In this document: positions 35,545 to 44,708 of the stretch, one piece after another | Numbering within the stretch: position 1 is the first letter of the stretch | How the letters are laid out: every line of letters starts with the position of its first letter | NCBI GenBank assembly: GCA_035765635.1 | Contig: DASTWZ010000039.1 | Coordinates: forward strand, 1 to 64,000 | Direction of reading: 5' to 3' | From: EW11 sp035765635 | GTDB lineage: Bacteria; Verrucomicrobiota; Verrucomicrobiia; Opitutales; Opitutaceae | Length of the DNA stretch: 64,000 bases | Notes under the pieces: model-generated | Seen by the model: the letters and a program-made list of their open reading frames with translations, nothing else | Databases searched by the model: none | What the model was told of the DNA's origin: nothing | Program-made: the position numbers and the translations under genes

Positions 35545-37287
35545 TCAGCCTTCGTCTTTCAGCCTTCCCAACAAAATTCCCACGGCGATGACGAAGCCGC
35601 CGCAGCCCACGAAGGCGAGCCGACCGGAGAGGGGATTGGGAATGGCGGCGAGCGCGAGGACGAACACACCGTAGGCGAGGCAGAGCCAACCCATGGTGCG
35701 GGATTGACGCCTGTCATTGGCCGCGGCTGCGCCTTCTTCCCGCGCGAAATCGACGGGCGTATTCACTCGCGCGATGAAGGTCTCGATCGCGGCGCGATTC
35801 GCCGGCGACGTGCGCGACCAGAAGGCCGTCGTGCCGAGAAACCACGCGGTGCCCAGAATGACGTTTCCCAAAAATTCGCTGGCTTGAGTCCAATATTCCG
35901 CGGCCAAGGGGGTGAGCGGAGTTGTTTGCCCAAAGACATGCGCCGCCCAGGTCGGCGGCATCCAGCGGCAGATCAGCAGTGAGCCGCAAAAGCCGACCAG
36001 CACGGTGCTCCACGCGGACCACGGCGGCGTGCGGCGCACGATCACGCCGAGCAGCAGAGGCACGATGACCGGTGTCGCCACCAAGATGCTGACGCGCTGC
36101 ATCAGCAGGAAAAGACCGAGGCCCTGCAACCGGCTCATTTCGAGCGCGACCAGGATAACAATCGCGCCCAGGCCAACTGTCGCGAACTTGCCAACCGCAA
36201 GGAGCCGGTGATCGGGACCATTCGGAAAAAAGTGCGGCTGATAAAAATTCTTCACGAAGATGCCGGCGTTTTTGTTCAGGCCGGTATCCATCGACGACAT
36301 CGTCGCGGCGAAAATTCCGCTGACCAGCAGCCCCATCATTCCAGCGGGCAGAACTTCGCGTGAGATCGCGATGAAGGCCGCCTCGCCCGGATGGCTCAGC
36401 TGAGGAAATTGCACGCCGAGATCTGGAAAAATGGCGCGCGCCACCATGGGCGGCACGAACCAGATCACGATGCCGACGATGAACAGCGCCGCGCCGAAAA
36501 GCCCCGCCAGGCGCGCGTGCCGGCTATCCTTCACCGCGAGGTAGCGGCTGGCTTCGAGCAGGTTGTTCGTGACGGTGAATTGCTTGAGGATCATCGCCAG
36601 ACACCACAGCCCGAGATAGTCGCTGGAAAAAACGCGACCGAAGTCCAAGTGGCCCGCAGGCAGCGCGGCAAACAACCCGTGAAAACCGCCGACGCGAATG
36701 AGCGAGAGCACGGTCACCGCGAGACACACCGGCATCAAGATCAGCACTTGAACAAAGTCACTGGCCAGGACAGCCCAACTGCCGCCGATCAACGCCATAA
36801 ACAGCACCACCGCGCCGGTCACGAGAATGGTGAGCGTCAGGTCGAAGCCAAAGACAGCGGAAAAAAAGACCGATAGCGCGTTGAGCCACACTCCCGCTTG
36901 CAACGTACCGAGTGGAATCTGTAGCCAGGTGAACACCTGCTCGCTCGTGCGATCGAAGCGGAGCCGCACGGCCTCGACGCTGGTCACGACGCGCAGTTGC
37001 CGAAAGCGCGGCGCAAAATAAAGAGCGCTCAGCAGAAAGCCGATCGTGTTGCCCACATAGATGACCGCGATGGGCCAGCCATCAGCGTAAGCCGCGGAGG
37101 CGGCGCCGGTGAATGTCCACGCGCTGAATGCCGTCATGAACGCCGAGCCGCCCACCAACCACCAAACCGCTTTGCCGCCGCCGCGAAAATAATCGCTGAC
37201 GTTGTGCACGAAGCGACGGAACACCCAGCTCACGACGACCATGTAGGCGAAGTAAAACGCCAGCACGGCAATGTCGTAGGAACTCAT
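35545..37287 (-). CDS. Sodium:solute symporter family transporter
   Basis: A 580-residue inner-membrane protein with about 13-14 hydrophobic helices, the SSS (SGLT-like) fold. Near the N-terminus it reads SDYFRGGGKAVWWLVGGSAF followed by MTAFSAWTFTGAASAAYADG, the first core helix of the family with the Ser/Thr-rich sodium site. Later come VLASDFVQVLILM ('..tD..Q..im'), SGIFAATMSSMDTGLNKNAG with the 'aA.mSs.ds.ln..s' helix, and VGLGAIVILVALEMSR. These carriers import sugars, uronates or amino acids with Na+. Here it lies beside a TonB-dependent receptor (divergent, 267 bp between) and polysaccharide enzymes, so a sugar or sugar acid is the likely cargo. The last residues are encoded in a repeat tract. 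Confidence 0.9.
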   Translation of the reverse strand: MSSYDIAVLAFYFAYMVVVSWVFRRFVHNVSDYFRGGGKAVWWLVGGSAFMTAFSAWTFTGAASAAYADGWPIAVIYVGNTIGFLLSALYFAPRFRQLRVVTSVEAVRLRFDRTSEQVFTWLQIPLGTLQAGVWLNALSVFFSAVFGFDLTLTILVTGAVVLFMALIGGSWAVLASDFVQVLILMPVCLAVTVLSLIRVGGFHGLFAALPAGHLDFGRVFSSDYLGLWCLAMILKQFTVTNNLLEASRYLAVKDSRHARLAGLFGAALFIVGIVIWFVPPMVARAIFPDLGVQFPQLSHPGEAAFIAISREVLPAGMMGLLVSGIFAATMSSMDTGLNKNAGIFVKNFYQPHFFPNGPDHRLLAVGKFATVGLGAIVILVALEMSRLQGLGLFLLMQRVSILVATPVIVPLLLGVIVRRTPPWSAWSTVLVGFCGSLLICRWMPPTWAAHVFGQTTPLTPLAAEYWTQASEFLGNVILGTAWFLGTTAFWSRTSPANRAAIETFIARVNTPVDFAREEGAAAANDRRQSRTMGWLCLAYGVFVLALAAIPNPLSGRLAFVGCGGFVIAVGILLGRLKDEG

Positions 37288-37554
37288 GGGTAAGGAGAGC
37301 GGGGAGGGGTGGTATGAGCCTTTTGGCTAAACCGCGCTGGAGGCCGAGCGGCGACAATTCTTTCGGGTGAATCGTTTCCAGGAAAAGTCAAAGCCGCATT
37401 TGTATCCTCGTCGTGAATACGCGCGGCCGGGCAATCCCGTTAAGGATGTAACTAACGAGGAACTTTTGCCGGAGGATTCGGCCGGTATGTTCATCCGTGA
37501 ACCCCCAACGATGCGTCCGTGGGACGCTGCTCCGACTACCTACACCACCCCAAC

Positions 37555-39945
37555 ATGAAAGCTTTGGTTCCACCTGTCCGCGCGGTCTCCGCGGTTTTGC
37601 TCGCGACGGCCTTGCCGGTGATCGCACAAGTCGCCGCTCCGACTTCAAACACCACCGCCACTGCCGATGCCACGAAAAAGGAAGAGACGGTCACGCTCTC
37701 CCCCTTCGAGGTTCACCCGGATGAAAACCGCGGTTACGTCGCGTCCGAGACGATGACGGGCACGCGCGTCGCCACCCAAATCAAGGACCTGCCTTACACG
37801 GTGAACGTCGTCACCAGCGAATATTTCGAGGACTTCGCGATGTTCCAGCTGGATGACAGCCTCACGCAGATCGGCGGTCTCACCAGTCTCGACGTCGGCG
37901 GCGGCTTTACCCTCCGCGGCTTCCCTTCGACTTCGCAATTGCGCGACGGCTTTTATCGCCTCGGTCGCTACGGCCAAACCAACATCGATCGTCTCGAAAT
38001 CATCAAAGGTCCGAATGCCGGCATCTATGGGCGCACGTCTCCCGGCGGCATGGTCAATATGATCTCGAAGTCGCCGAAGAAAAAGCGGGAGGAGACGCTC
38101 ACGTTGCGCTACGGCAGTTTCGACACGGCCCAGGCGACGCTCGAAGCGACTGGCACGCTGATCTCGCCGTCGACTTCGTACATCGCGATCTTCAGTCAGT
38201 TCAATCGCGGCGCGGACATGGATTGGTTTCACATCCGCGAAAACCAGGGTTTCGTCGCGTTGAAGCACGATTTCAAGAACGGCGGACACCTCCTGGCTTC
38301 TGCGGAGTATTTCATGCAGTACCGCGATGCGCCGACCTCCGCTGCGCCGATGATCATCGATCAGAAAAATACGGCGAGCACCGCGGACGATGAAGTGATC
38401 GGCTACGCAAAGAATCTTGCCCGCTACAATGCTTTCGGTCCGAACAGCGAACTGAATCGAGGCTCGAACACGGGCTACATCACTTACGATCAAAAGCTGA
38501 ACGACGTCTTCAGCGTGCGGCTCGGCGGGCAGATTTTTCAGGCGAAACGCTGGGATTATAATCAAAACACCGGCTTCGGCTCGATCGCCATCAACAGCAC
38601 GAATCCCGCGACGAATCTGGTCTCGACGCGCGGCGCGACGCCCAACCGCGGTCTGATTTTCGAGGCCGGCGGCGGCGTCCAATGGGACAACATCGCTCAA
38701 TATAATCTGTTCAACGGCGCGGTGGCGAACAAGACGCTGGTGACGCTCGATTTCAACGACTACTATCGCTACGACCCCACGCGTAATAGCGGCGCGGTCG
38801 CGGCGATCGCTGAATGGACTAAAGCCGGCTCAGGACGCGTGATCGCGCTCAACCCGGACTACACGCCGATTTCTCCGCTCACGTATTTCAGTTCCAGCCT
38901 CGATGCCGGCGGACAGGGCGCGCTGACTCGTTATACCCGGCGCCGGGCCACGGTTTTCGGCGGACAATTTCGCCAGGAATCGCACTGGATGAAGGATTCG
39001 TTGCTCACGTATTTCGGCGTGCGGTTCGACGATGTCCATTTCCACGAACGCGACTACATCGCAGTGATCAATGGAGTGAAGCCGACAATCGATAATCCAA
39101 ACTCGGTGGCGCGGGAAGTGACGCAGGCAAAGCCGAATGTCGGAGCACTATATAAGGTGACGCAAAACTTTCGCGTGTATGCCAATTATAGTGAAAGTTA
39201 CTTCGTCGATCAGACCGACAATCCCGCGAATATCGCCGATGCAAACTACAAGCCGGAGACGGCCAAGGGCTACGATTACGGAATCAAAGGCTCGTTCTTC
39301 GACGATCGTCTCAACTACACGATCGGCGGATATTATATTGAGCGCGCGAATGTGCGTGTGATCGACCTGGTCGAAACGCCGGTGGGCTCGGGCAATTATG
39401 TCAGCATCGTTCGGCCAGACGGCGACCAACTCGATCGCGGTTTCGAGGCCGATGTGAATTGGAATATCAATCGGAATTTCTCGACGGGCCTCAGCTACGG
39501 TCACGTGAAGGCGATCTATACGGATTTTGGTTCGGCCTTTCCGGAAGTGGTCGGCCGATCTGTCCAGAACGTGGCGCCGTCCAACGGAAGCGTGTATATA
39601 AAGTACAGCGGGACGGAGGGCTGGCTGAAGGGGTTCTCCGCCAACCTGGGTGTGACGTTTGTGGAGCGCACGCATACCGAGGCGCCCAACGCGGGTGACA
39701 CGACGGCGGTGGTCAACGGCACGACTGTCGTCACCGCATCGACGGGCCAATACAAGCTGACGATCCCGTCGTTCACGCTGTGGAATGTCGGAGTGAGCTA
39801 TGAGTTGAAGCAGCGCGAAAAATTCGCGCACAAGATCCGGCTCAACGTGAACAACGTGTTCGACCTCGATTATCTGAAAATCAACAAGAACATCGGCGAC
39901 GGTCGCGGCATATATTTGAGCTACGAAGTGAGCTTCACGCACTAG
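37555..39945 (+). CDS. TonB-dependent outer-membrane receptor
   Basis: A 796-residue outer-membrane barrel. The signal peptide (AVSAVLLATALPVIAQ) is followed by a KKEETVTLSPFEVHPDENRG segment, a lead-in typical of this phylum that probably includes the TonB box. The plug domain is clear: TRVATQIKDLPYTVNVVTSE, DDSLTQIGGL, GGFTLRGFP, IDRLEIIKGPNAGIYGRTSP, GGMVNMISKSP. The barrel ends in LSYEVSFTH with many aromatic beta-strands (TLRYGSFDTAQATLEATG; NYTIGGYYIERANVRVID). The plug layout resembles siderophore-type receptors, but the neighbours suggest an oligosaccharide. I start at the ATG at 37555. Divergent from the symporter; the downstream gap holds a large inverted TTCAGCC element. Confidence 0.93.
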   Translation: MKALVPPVRAVSAVLLATALPVIAQVAAPTSNTTATADATKKEETVTLSPFEVHPDENRGYVASETMTGTRVATQIKDLPYTVNVVTSEYFEDFAMFQLDDSLTQIGGLTSLDVGGGFTLRGFPSTSQLRDGFYRLGRYGQTNIDRLEIIKGPNAGIYGRTSPGGMVNMISKSPKKKREETLTLRYGSFDTAQATLEATGTLISPSTSYIAIFSQFNRGADMDWFHIRENQGFVALKHDFKNGGHLLASAEYFMQYRDAPTSAAPMIIDQKNTASTADDEVIGYAKNLARYNAFGPNSELNRGSNTGYITYDQKLNDVFSVRLGGQIFQAKRWDYNQNTGFGSIAINSTNPATNLVSTRGATPNRGLIFEAGGGVQWDNIAQYNLFNGAVANKTLVTLDFNDYYRYDPTRNSGAVAAIAEWTKAGSGRVIALNPDYTPISPLTYFSSSLDAGGQGALTRYTRRRATVFGGQFRQESHWMKDSLLTYFGVRFDDVHFHERDYIAVINGVKPTIDNPNSVAREVTQAKPNVGALYKVTQNFRVYANYSESYFVDQTDNPANIADANYKPETAKGYDYGIKGSFFDDRLNYTIGGYYIERANVRVIDLVETPVGSGNYVSIVRPDGDQLDRGFEADVNWNINRNFSTGLSYGHVKAIYTDFGSAFPEVVGRSVQNVAPSNGSVYIKYSGTEGWLKGFSANLGVTFVERTHTEAPNAGDTTAVVNGTTVVTASTGQYKLTIPSFTLWNVGVSYELKQREKFAHKIRLNVNNVFDLDYLKINKNIGDGRGIYLSYEVSFTH

Positions 39946-39950
39946 GGAAG

Positions 39951-40165
39951 AGGAAGGCTGAAGGTTGAAGGCGGAAAGCTGAAAGCTGAAGGCTGAAGGG
40001 GAAATGGATTCCCAATATGGCGTTGAGCTCAGGAAAAATCTCAGTTCCCACGCCAGCACGTCAAACGGGGCAACCTTCTCTTCAACCTTCAGCTTCCCAG
40101 CTTTTAGCTTACAGATTTTCTCCGTTCAGCTTTCAGCTTTCAGCCTTCAGCATTCAGCCTTCCTC
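39951..40165. repeat. Type C repeat: inverted arrays of TTCAGCC-like heptamers
   Basis: Left array 39951-39999 consists of GGCTGAAGG, GGTTGAAGG, AAGCTGAA and similar units; the right array, about 40083-40162, holds the complement (CTTCAGCTTCC, TTCAGCTTTCAGC, TTCAGCCTTCC). The arms can pair over some 80 bp of loop. It lies between convergent genes and overlaps the end of the alginate-lyase-like gene. Single-armed relatives occur at 35523-35567 and 57814-57850. Confidence 0.75.
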
Positions 40166-41293
40166 CTTCGCCTCCCAAAGCACTGGCTGGCGAATGGGGA
40201 AATTCCGGCGGATCTCTTCGATTTTCGGATCGGAATCGAGCCGCTTCCAGAGCGCCAGCCAGTCCTCGCGGCCGGTGGACATCGCGCCGAACAACAGGAA
40301 CGGCTGTCGCACCGGCCACTCGTTCCAATACATCACGTCGGGCGCCTTCGGCCACGTGCGTTTATCGGCGATAAACGGCGCCAGATATTCCACGCCTTTT
40401 ACGAGACTCCGCCCATCAGGCAACGTGTAGCGCATCAGGTCTTCGTCCTTCGTGGAGAGCACGACTGCGAGTGCGGTCATCACGTCCAGGTTGAAAATCG
40501 AGTAGCCGTACGGCTTCGTCCGCTTGAGCTCCAACGGGAAACTGCCATCCGCCGCCATCTGCTTCGGCAAATGCACCGAGATCAGCCGCTGGCGGCATTC
40601 GGCGAGCACCTCTTTGTCGCCGACGAGGTGCGCAAAGCACGCGGCCTGCAATGTCCAGCAGGTGCCATGATTGTTTGCAGCGCGGCTCTCTTCGACGCCG
40701 TACGGATGAGTGCGCAGCCATTTTAAGTACGAGCGAAACCAAGCCACGACCTCCGTCTCTTCCGGTTTCGTCAACGCTGCCGAACCTCGCAGCGCTTCGA
40801 CGCCCAGCGCGACCTCCGCCAGATGCACGGTGTCGATCACGCCGATGCTGCGTCCGGTGTTCCGCCCCTTGATGGCCTGCGCGTAGTTTAAATTCGGATA
40901 CATGCGGGTCGCGGGATCGACGAACCAGGCATGCAACTGCCGCACGCCCGCGGCGGCATAACGCTCATCATGAGTCACCTTGTAAGCCGCGGCCAGGGCA
41001 TCGAAATTTTCGGCGAACGCGAGCAGGAGGCGGCGATGCTCCACGAAATTGTCGGGATTCGTCATTCCATCGCGCTGCACGTACGGCCCAGCAGGGTTCG
41101 CCGGGTCCGGCCACCAATAGTCTCCCTCCGACGAGAAATCATGCGGACCGCCCGCGCTGCGCGGGTTGCGTGCAGCCACAATGGTTTTCGGTTCAACCAT
41201 AAGCGCGGCCGCGGCGAGTCGCTCGATGCGGGGACGCTCGTAGGCGGAGAGATCAAAGCCGGCTAGGGTGATGGCGGCGAAGAGGGTCAACAT
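40154..41293 (-). CDS. Alginate-lyase-family (PF05426-like) polysaccharide lyase
   Basis: A 379-residue secreted protein with an all-helical (alpha/alpha) barrel. It starts at the ATG at 41293 with a short hydrophobic signal (LTLFAAITLAGFD). Conserved stretches are SAGGPHDFSSEGDYWWPDPA, PDNFVEHRRLLLAF, GVRQLHAWFVDPATRMYPNL, NYAQAIKGRNTGRSIGVIDT, and ESRAANNHGTCWTLQAACFA with the NNHG of the active site, then DGSFPLELKRTKPYGYSIFN with Arg and Tyr. In known relatives such Asn, His, Arg and Tyr residues act in beta-elimination of uronic acid polymers. Whether the substrate is alginate or a pectin-type polymer cannot be said. Divergent from the LacI regulator gene, with a short control region between. 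Confidence 0.85.
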   Translation of the reverse strand: MLTLFAAITLAGFDLSAYERPRIERLAAAALMVEPKTIVAARNPRSAGGPHDFSSEGDYWWPDPANPAGPYVQRDGMTNPDNFVEHRRLLLAFAENFDALAAAYKVTHDERYAAAGVRQLHAWFVDPATRMYPNLNYAQAIKGRNTGRSIGVIDTVHLAEVALGVEALRGSAALTKPEETEVVAWFRSYLKWLRTHPYGVEESRAANNHGTCWTLQAACFAHLVGDKEVLAECRQRLISVHLPKQMAADGSFPLELKRTKPYGYSIFNLDVMTALAVVLSTKDEDLMRYTLPDGRSLVKGVEYLAPFIADKRTWPKAPDVMYWNEWPVRQPFLLFGAMSTGREDWLALWKRLDSDPKIEEIRRNFPIRQPVLWEAKEEG

Positions 41294-41333
41294 GCGCCCA
41301 CCCACCGTCGGGAGATCGAGCGCCGCAACGAAC

Positions 41334-41352
41334 CGTTCATTTATATCGTTCA
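41334..41352. promoter_or_regulatory. Candidate control site between the lyase and LacI genes
   Basis: Direct repeat CGTTCA at 41334-41339 and 41347-41352, separated by 7 bases of AT-rich sequence, in the 136-bp divergent gap. It could bind the neighbouring LacI regulator, although LacI sites are usually inverted repeats. Weak evidence. Confidence 0.25.
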
Positions 41353-41429
41353 GCAAAAATGCAGCGCAGCGTTGACTTGCCGGCTGTTCCGCGGACATGA
41401 GTGCCGCGCGTCCCCAACGCGAATTACCC

Positions 41430-42479
41430 ATGGCTCGAGCTGTCACGATGAAAACGATCGCCGCTCAGGCGGGCGTTACGCAGGCCACCGTTTCGATGTG
41501 CCTGGCAAATAATCCACGCATTCCTCCGGCGACGCGCGAGCGGATCCGAACGCTTGCGGAAAAGCTGGGCTATCGGCCCAACCCTTATGTTTCCGCGCTC
41601 ATGCGGGTCCGGCGCCAAGGCCGTAGCGGCACCAATCGGCCCGTACTGGCGCTGGTCAATGGACTCGAGACGGAGGACGCGTGGCGGACGACGCTCAGCT
41701 TGACGGTGCGGCAAATGCGAGAGGGAGCGATGGAGCGCGCGGCACTGCGCGGGTATCGTGCGCAGGAATTCTGGCTGCACCGCGACGGGATGACGGCGGA
41801 GCGGTTCAGCAGCATGCTTCATCATCGGGGAATCCAAGGTTTGCTGCTCGGTCCGCTGGTGGCCGGCGCGCCGCCGCCAGCGTTGCAGTGGGAGAATTTT
41901 TCCGCGGTTCGCCTGGGTGTCCCGCTGCCGTCGCTCACGATTTCGTCGGTCTGCAACGATCATTTTTTTTCGAGCCTGCAGGTGGCGCGTGAATGCGATC
42001 GCCGCGGCTACCGGCGGCCAGGCTTGGTGCTGCTGCGCATGCATCGTCAACATATCCACGCGCGATGGGATGGCGGGCTGATGGTGGGCCGGCACCTGAT
42101 TCCAAAATTCAAACAGGCGAAAACACTCGTGCTCGAAAGCTGGGATAATCTCGAACCTGTTGAGGATTGGATCGAGCGGGAAAAGCCTGACGTGATCGTG
42201 TCGCCTGCGTCCGAGGTGTTGCTCAGTCACCTCAGAACACTCGGATTGAAAGTGCCGCGCGACATCGGCCTCGCGTCGCTGGCTTGCCCCGAGCCCAAAC
42301 ACGTTTGCAGCGGGATCTGGCAAAACGGGCGACTTCTCGGCGCTACCGCGATCGATAATATCATCGGCATGCTCGAGTACAACGAGCGGGGCCTGCCGGA
42401 GCAGACGCGCGTCACGATGGTGGAGGGCGTCTGGAACGACGGCCAAACTTTGCGTCCGCCGGTGAGTGAGCTTGCGTGA
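41430..42479 (+). CDS. LacI-family transcriptional regulator
   Basis: A 349-residue regulator. The DNA-binding helix-turn-helix is TMKTIAAQAGVTQATVSMCL, followed by ANNPRIPPATRERIRTLAEK and LGYRPNPYVSALM (hinge helix), which is diagnostic of LacI/GalR proteins. The rest is a periplasmic-binding-protein-like effector domain (FSSMLHHRGIQGLLLGPLVA; HFFSSLQVARECDRRGYRRP; EDWIEREKPDVIVSPASEVL; LGLKVPRDIGLASLACPEP), where a sugar ligand would bind. Three start codons are possible (41397, 41430, 41448); I use the one ten residues before the HTH. It is divergent from the alginate-lyase-like gene and upstream of the GH29-GH27-GH28 operon, so it is the likely local controller of both. Confidence 0.92.
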   Translation: MARAVTMKTIAAQAGVTQATVSMCLANNPRIPPATRERIRTLAEKLGYRPNPYVSALMRVRRQGRSGTNRPVLALVNGLETEDAWRTTLSLTVRQMREGAMERAALRGYRAQEFWLHRDGMTAERFSSMLHHRGIQGLLLGPLVAGAPPPALQWENFSAVRLGVPLPSLTISSVCNDHFFSSLQVARECDRRGYRRPGLVLLRMHRQHIHARWDGGLMVGRHLIPKFKQAKTLVLESWDNLEPVEDWIEREKPDVIVSPASEVLLSHLRTLGLKVPRDIGLASLACPEPKHVCSGIWQNGRLLGATAIDNIIGMLEYNERGLPEQTRVTMVEGVWNDGQTLRPPVSELA

Positions 42480-42502
42480 GGATTTGGATCTCGCGCGAGG
42501 CA

Positions 42503-42546
42503 CACGAATGCCGCGGAGCTCACGAATGCCGCGGAACTCACGAATC
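42503..42546. repeat. 18-bp tandem repeat
   Basis: CACGAATGCCGCGGAGCT at 42503-42520, CACGAATGCCGCGGAACT at 42521-42538, and a third partial CACGAATC from 42539. Directly after the LacI stop codon. The unit opens with the CACGAAT word of the type E repeat. Confidence 0.7.
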
Positions 42547-42598
42547 TTCCACCTCGTTGCCCGCTATCGAGTCCGCCGCTTCGCGGCAGCCTAATCGG

Positions 42599-42717
42599 TG
42601 CCGGCAAGATGCCAGCGCTCCCAGAGCCTCCTGCGCCTTGGAAAGGCGCACTCGGCCGGCCGAGCATTGGCGTCTCGCCGATGTCGGCCTCTGGGAGCGC
42701 TGGCGTCCTCGCCGGCA
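42599..42717. repeat. Dispersed repeat A, arms-only copy
   Basis: Arms 42599-42624 (TGCCGGCAAGATGCCAGCGC then TCCCAG) and 42691-42717 (inverted, one indel and a few changes) enclose 66 bp. The 402-bp gap 42480-42881 otherwise holds the 18-bp tandem repeat and no gene; 42718-42881 should carry the promoter of the fucosidase operon but I see no clear consensus. Confidence 0.7.
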
Positions 42718-42881
42718 TTTGTTGTGATTCGTGGTGAATTCGCGCGCAAAATACCTCGGCACACTCCCAACGAGTTAAGCGTATAAACAACCCGGTCTTT
42801 GGCGGGCGTGAGGAAAGGGGCAACGTTGCCGGCGGTCCGCTCTTCGCGCGACGAATTGCCGCGGAGCGCCTTTTACCCTGC

Positions 42882-44699
42882 ATGAAATCACCCCTTCGCC
42901 CTCTTTTCGCACTGCCTGTTTTCTCACTCTCGCTCTTCACCGCTGCACTCACGCTCGCCGCCGCGGCGCTCCCGCCGCCAGGCCTGCGCACGCTCGATCA
43001 ACCGGATCCCGAGCGCGACACACGAGTCGCTTGGCATCGCGACGCGCGCTTCGGCTGTTTCGTGCACTTCGGCGTTTACTCCGCGATCGGCGGCGTATGG
43101 CCCGGCGTCGAAAGCGGCACTTACTCGGAGCACCTCATGCGTTGGGCGAAAATTTCGCGCGCCGATTATCTCGAGAAGGTCGCGAAGCCTTTCAATCCCG
43201 CCAAGTTCGACGCCGATGCCTGGGTGAAGCTCATGCACGACGCCGGCATGCGATACCTCGTCATCACGTCGAAACATCACGACGGCTTCGCTATGTATCC
43301 GTCGAAAGTTTCGCACTACAACTTGCACGACGTCACAGCATTCAAGCGCGACATCATGGCCGAGCTCTCGGCTGCGTGCAAAAAGTACGGGCTCAAATTC
43401 GGTTTCTATTATTCACACGCGTGGGATTGGGAGGACCCCGACGCGATGGGCAATTCGTGGGAAGATGCTCCGCCCGCCGGCCAGGTGAGTTGGTGGGAGA
43501 AGCGCCCGGACCTGATCCCGAGGGTCGCGAAGTACATTGACGAAAAAGCGATCCCGCAAATCCGCGAGCTGATCGCGATGTATCATCCGGACATCTTCTG
43601 GTTCGACACGGCCAGCAAGGCGCCGCCGGAACTCTGCCGTCGCGTGCTCGAGGCCGCGCGCGCAGCCGGACCGGAAATCGTGATCAACAGCCGGATCACC
43701 ACCAGCGCCGCGCTTGGCGACTATCGCTCGACGAGCGATCGGCCCGCCTATTTTCCGGAGGTGTTCACGGAGTGGGAGGCCATTCCCACGACGAACGAAT
43801 CCTACGGTTACAAGCCGAGCGACACGTCGCACAAGCCGCCGTCGCACTTCATCTGGTTGCTCGCAAATGCGGTGAGCAAAGGCGGCAACATCCTCATGAA
43901 CGTTGGGCCGCGCGGAGACGGCGTGATCGATCCCAAGGATCAGGAAATTCTTCGCGGAATCGGCGAATGGATGCGTCCGAACGGTGAGAGCATCTACGGC
44001 TGCGATCGCACGCCGCTTCCTCAACAGCCGTGGGGCACCTCCACGCGCAAAGGCAACCGTCTCTACTTGCATGTGTTTCATTGGCCGAGCGACGGCCGGC
44101 TTGTCGTCGGAGGTCTGCGCAGCATGCCGCTCCGCGCGCGCCTGCTGTCCGGTGGCGCCGAGTTGGAAATTTTGCGTCTCGATAACGCCGACGTGCAACT
44201 CGCCGTGCCCGCTGCGGCGCCAAATGCGATCGACAGTGTGATCGTGGTGGATTTTCCGGCGCAGATCGCCGCCGACAAAGCCATCCGGCTCGCGACCGAC
44301 AATGCCGTGACCACGCTGCATGTCATGGATGGTCGCCTCGACGGAAAAGGCATTCGGTACGGCGATGGAAAAAAGACGCGCGACGTCATCGAGGAATGGT
44401 CGGATAACGCATCCTCGGTCACGTGGGTCGTGCGCGTGCCCGTCGCGGCGAAATTCAAGGTGGCCGCGGAATACAACACTCACGGCTCGGACAACACCGG
44501 CGCCTTCGTGATCGAGGCCGCCCAGCAGACGCTCGCCGGTGCGGTTTCACCGACCGCAAACGTTTCCACTTTCCGCACCGATGCGCTCGGTGAACTCACT
44601 TTGCCGGCGGGAGAGCATACCATTGTGGTTCGCGCGAAAAAGATCGCGGGCGGAAACTTGATGCGCCTGCGCCGCCTCGAACTCACTCCTGTCGAATAA
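42882..44699 (+). CDS. Alpha-L-fucosidase, GH29
   Basis: GH29 retaining enzymes remove alpha-linked L-fucose from glycans. This 605-residue protein has a signal peptide (LFALPVFSLSLFTAALTLAA) and the family core: RFGCFVHFGVYSAIGGVWPG, YLVITSKHHDGFAMYPS (with the HH and D of the fucose site), KRDIMAELSAACKKYGLKFG, FYYSHAWDWEDPD, and HPDIFWFDTASK, in which the Asp of WFD is the nucleophile. GGNILMNVGPRGDGVIDPKD is the conserved late motif. A further C-terminal beta-rich region (from about 450) ends in LPAGEHTIVVRAKKIAGGNL and resembles a carbohydrate-binding module. First of three tightly spaced genes; the next starts 10 bp later. Periplasmic or secreted. Confidence 0.95.
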   Translation: MKSPLRPLFALPVFSLSLFTAALTLAAAALPPPGLRTLDQPDPERDTRVAWHRDARFGCFVHFGVYSAIGGVWPGVESGTYSEHLMRWAKISRADYLEKVAKPFNPAKFDADAWVKLMHDAGMRYLVITSKHHDGFAMYPSKVSHYNLHDVTAFKRDIMAELSAACKKYGLKFGFYYSHAWDWEDPDAMGNSWEDAPPAGQVSWWEKRPDLIPRVAKYIDEKAIPQIRELIAMYHPDIFWFDTASKAPPELCRRVLEAARAAGPEIVINSRITTSAALGDYRSTSDRPAYFPEVFTEWEAIPTTNESYGYKPSDTSHKPPSHFIWLLANAVSKGGNILMNVGPRGDGVIDPKDQEILRGIGEWMRPNGESIYGCDRTPLPQQPWGTSTRKGNRLYLHVFHWPSDGRLVVGGLRSMPLRARLLSGGAELEILRLDNADVQLAVPAAAPNAIDSVIVVDFPAQIAADKAIRLATDNAVTTLHVMDGRLDGKGIRYGDGKKTRDVIEEWSDNASSVTWVVRVPVAAKFKVAAEYNTHGSDNTGAFVIEAAQQTLAGAVSPTANVSTFRTDALGELTLPAGEHTIVVRAKKIAGGNLMRLRRLELTPVE

Positions 44700-44708
44700 A
44701 GAACGAAG

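Noticed and set aside
37440..37475. Operator in the symporter/receptor gap (CGTTA..TAACG)
   Set aside because: Only a 5-bp inverted arm with a 10-bp spacer, expected by chance.
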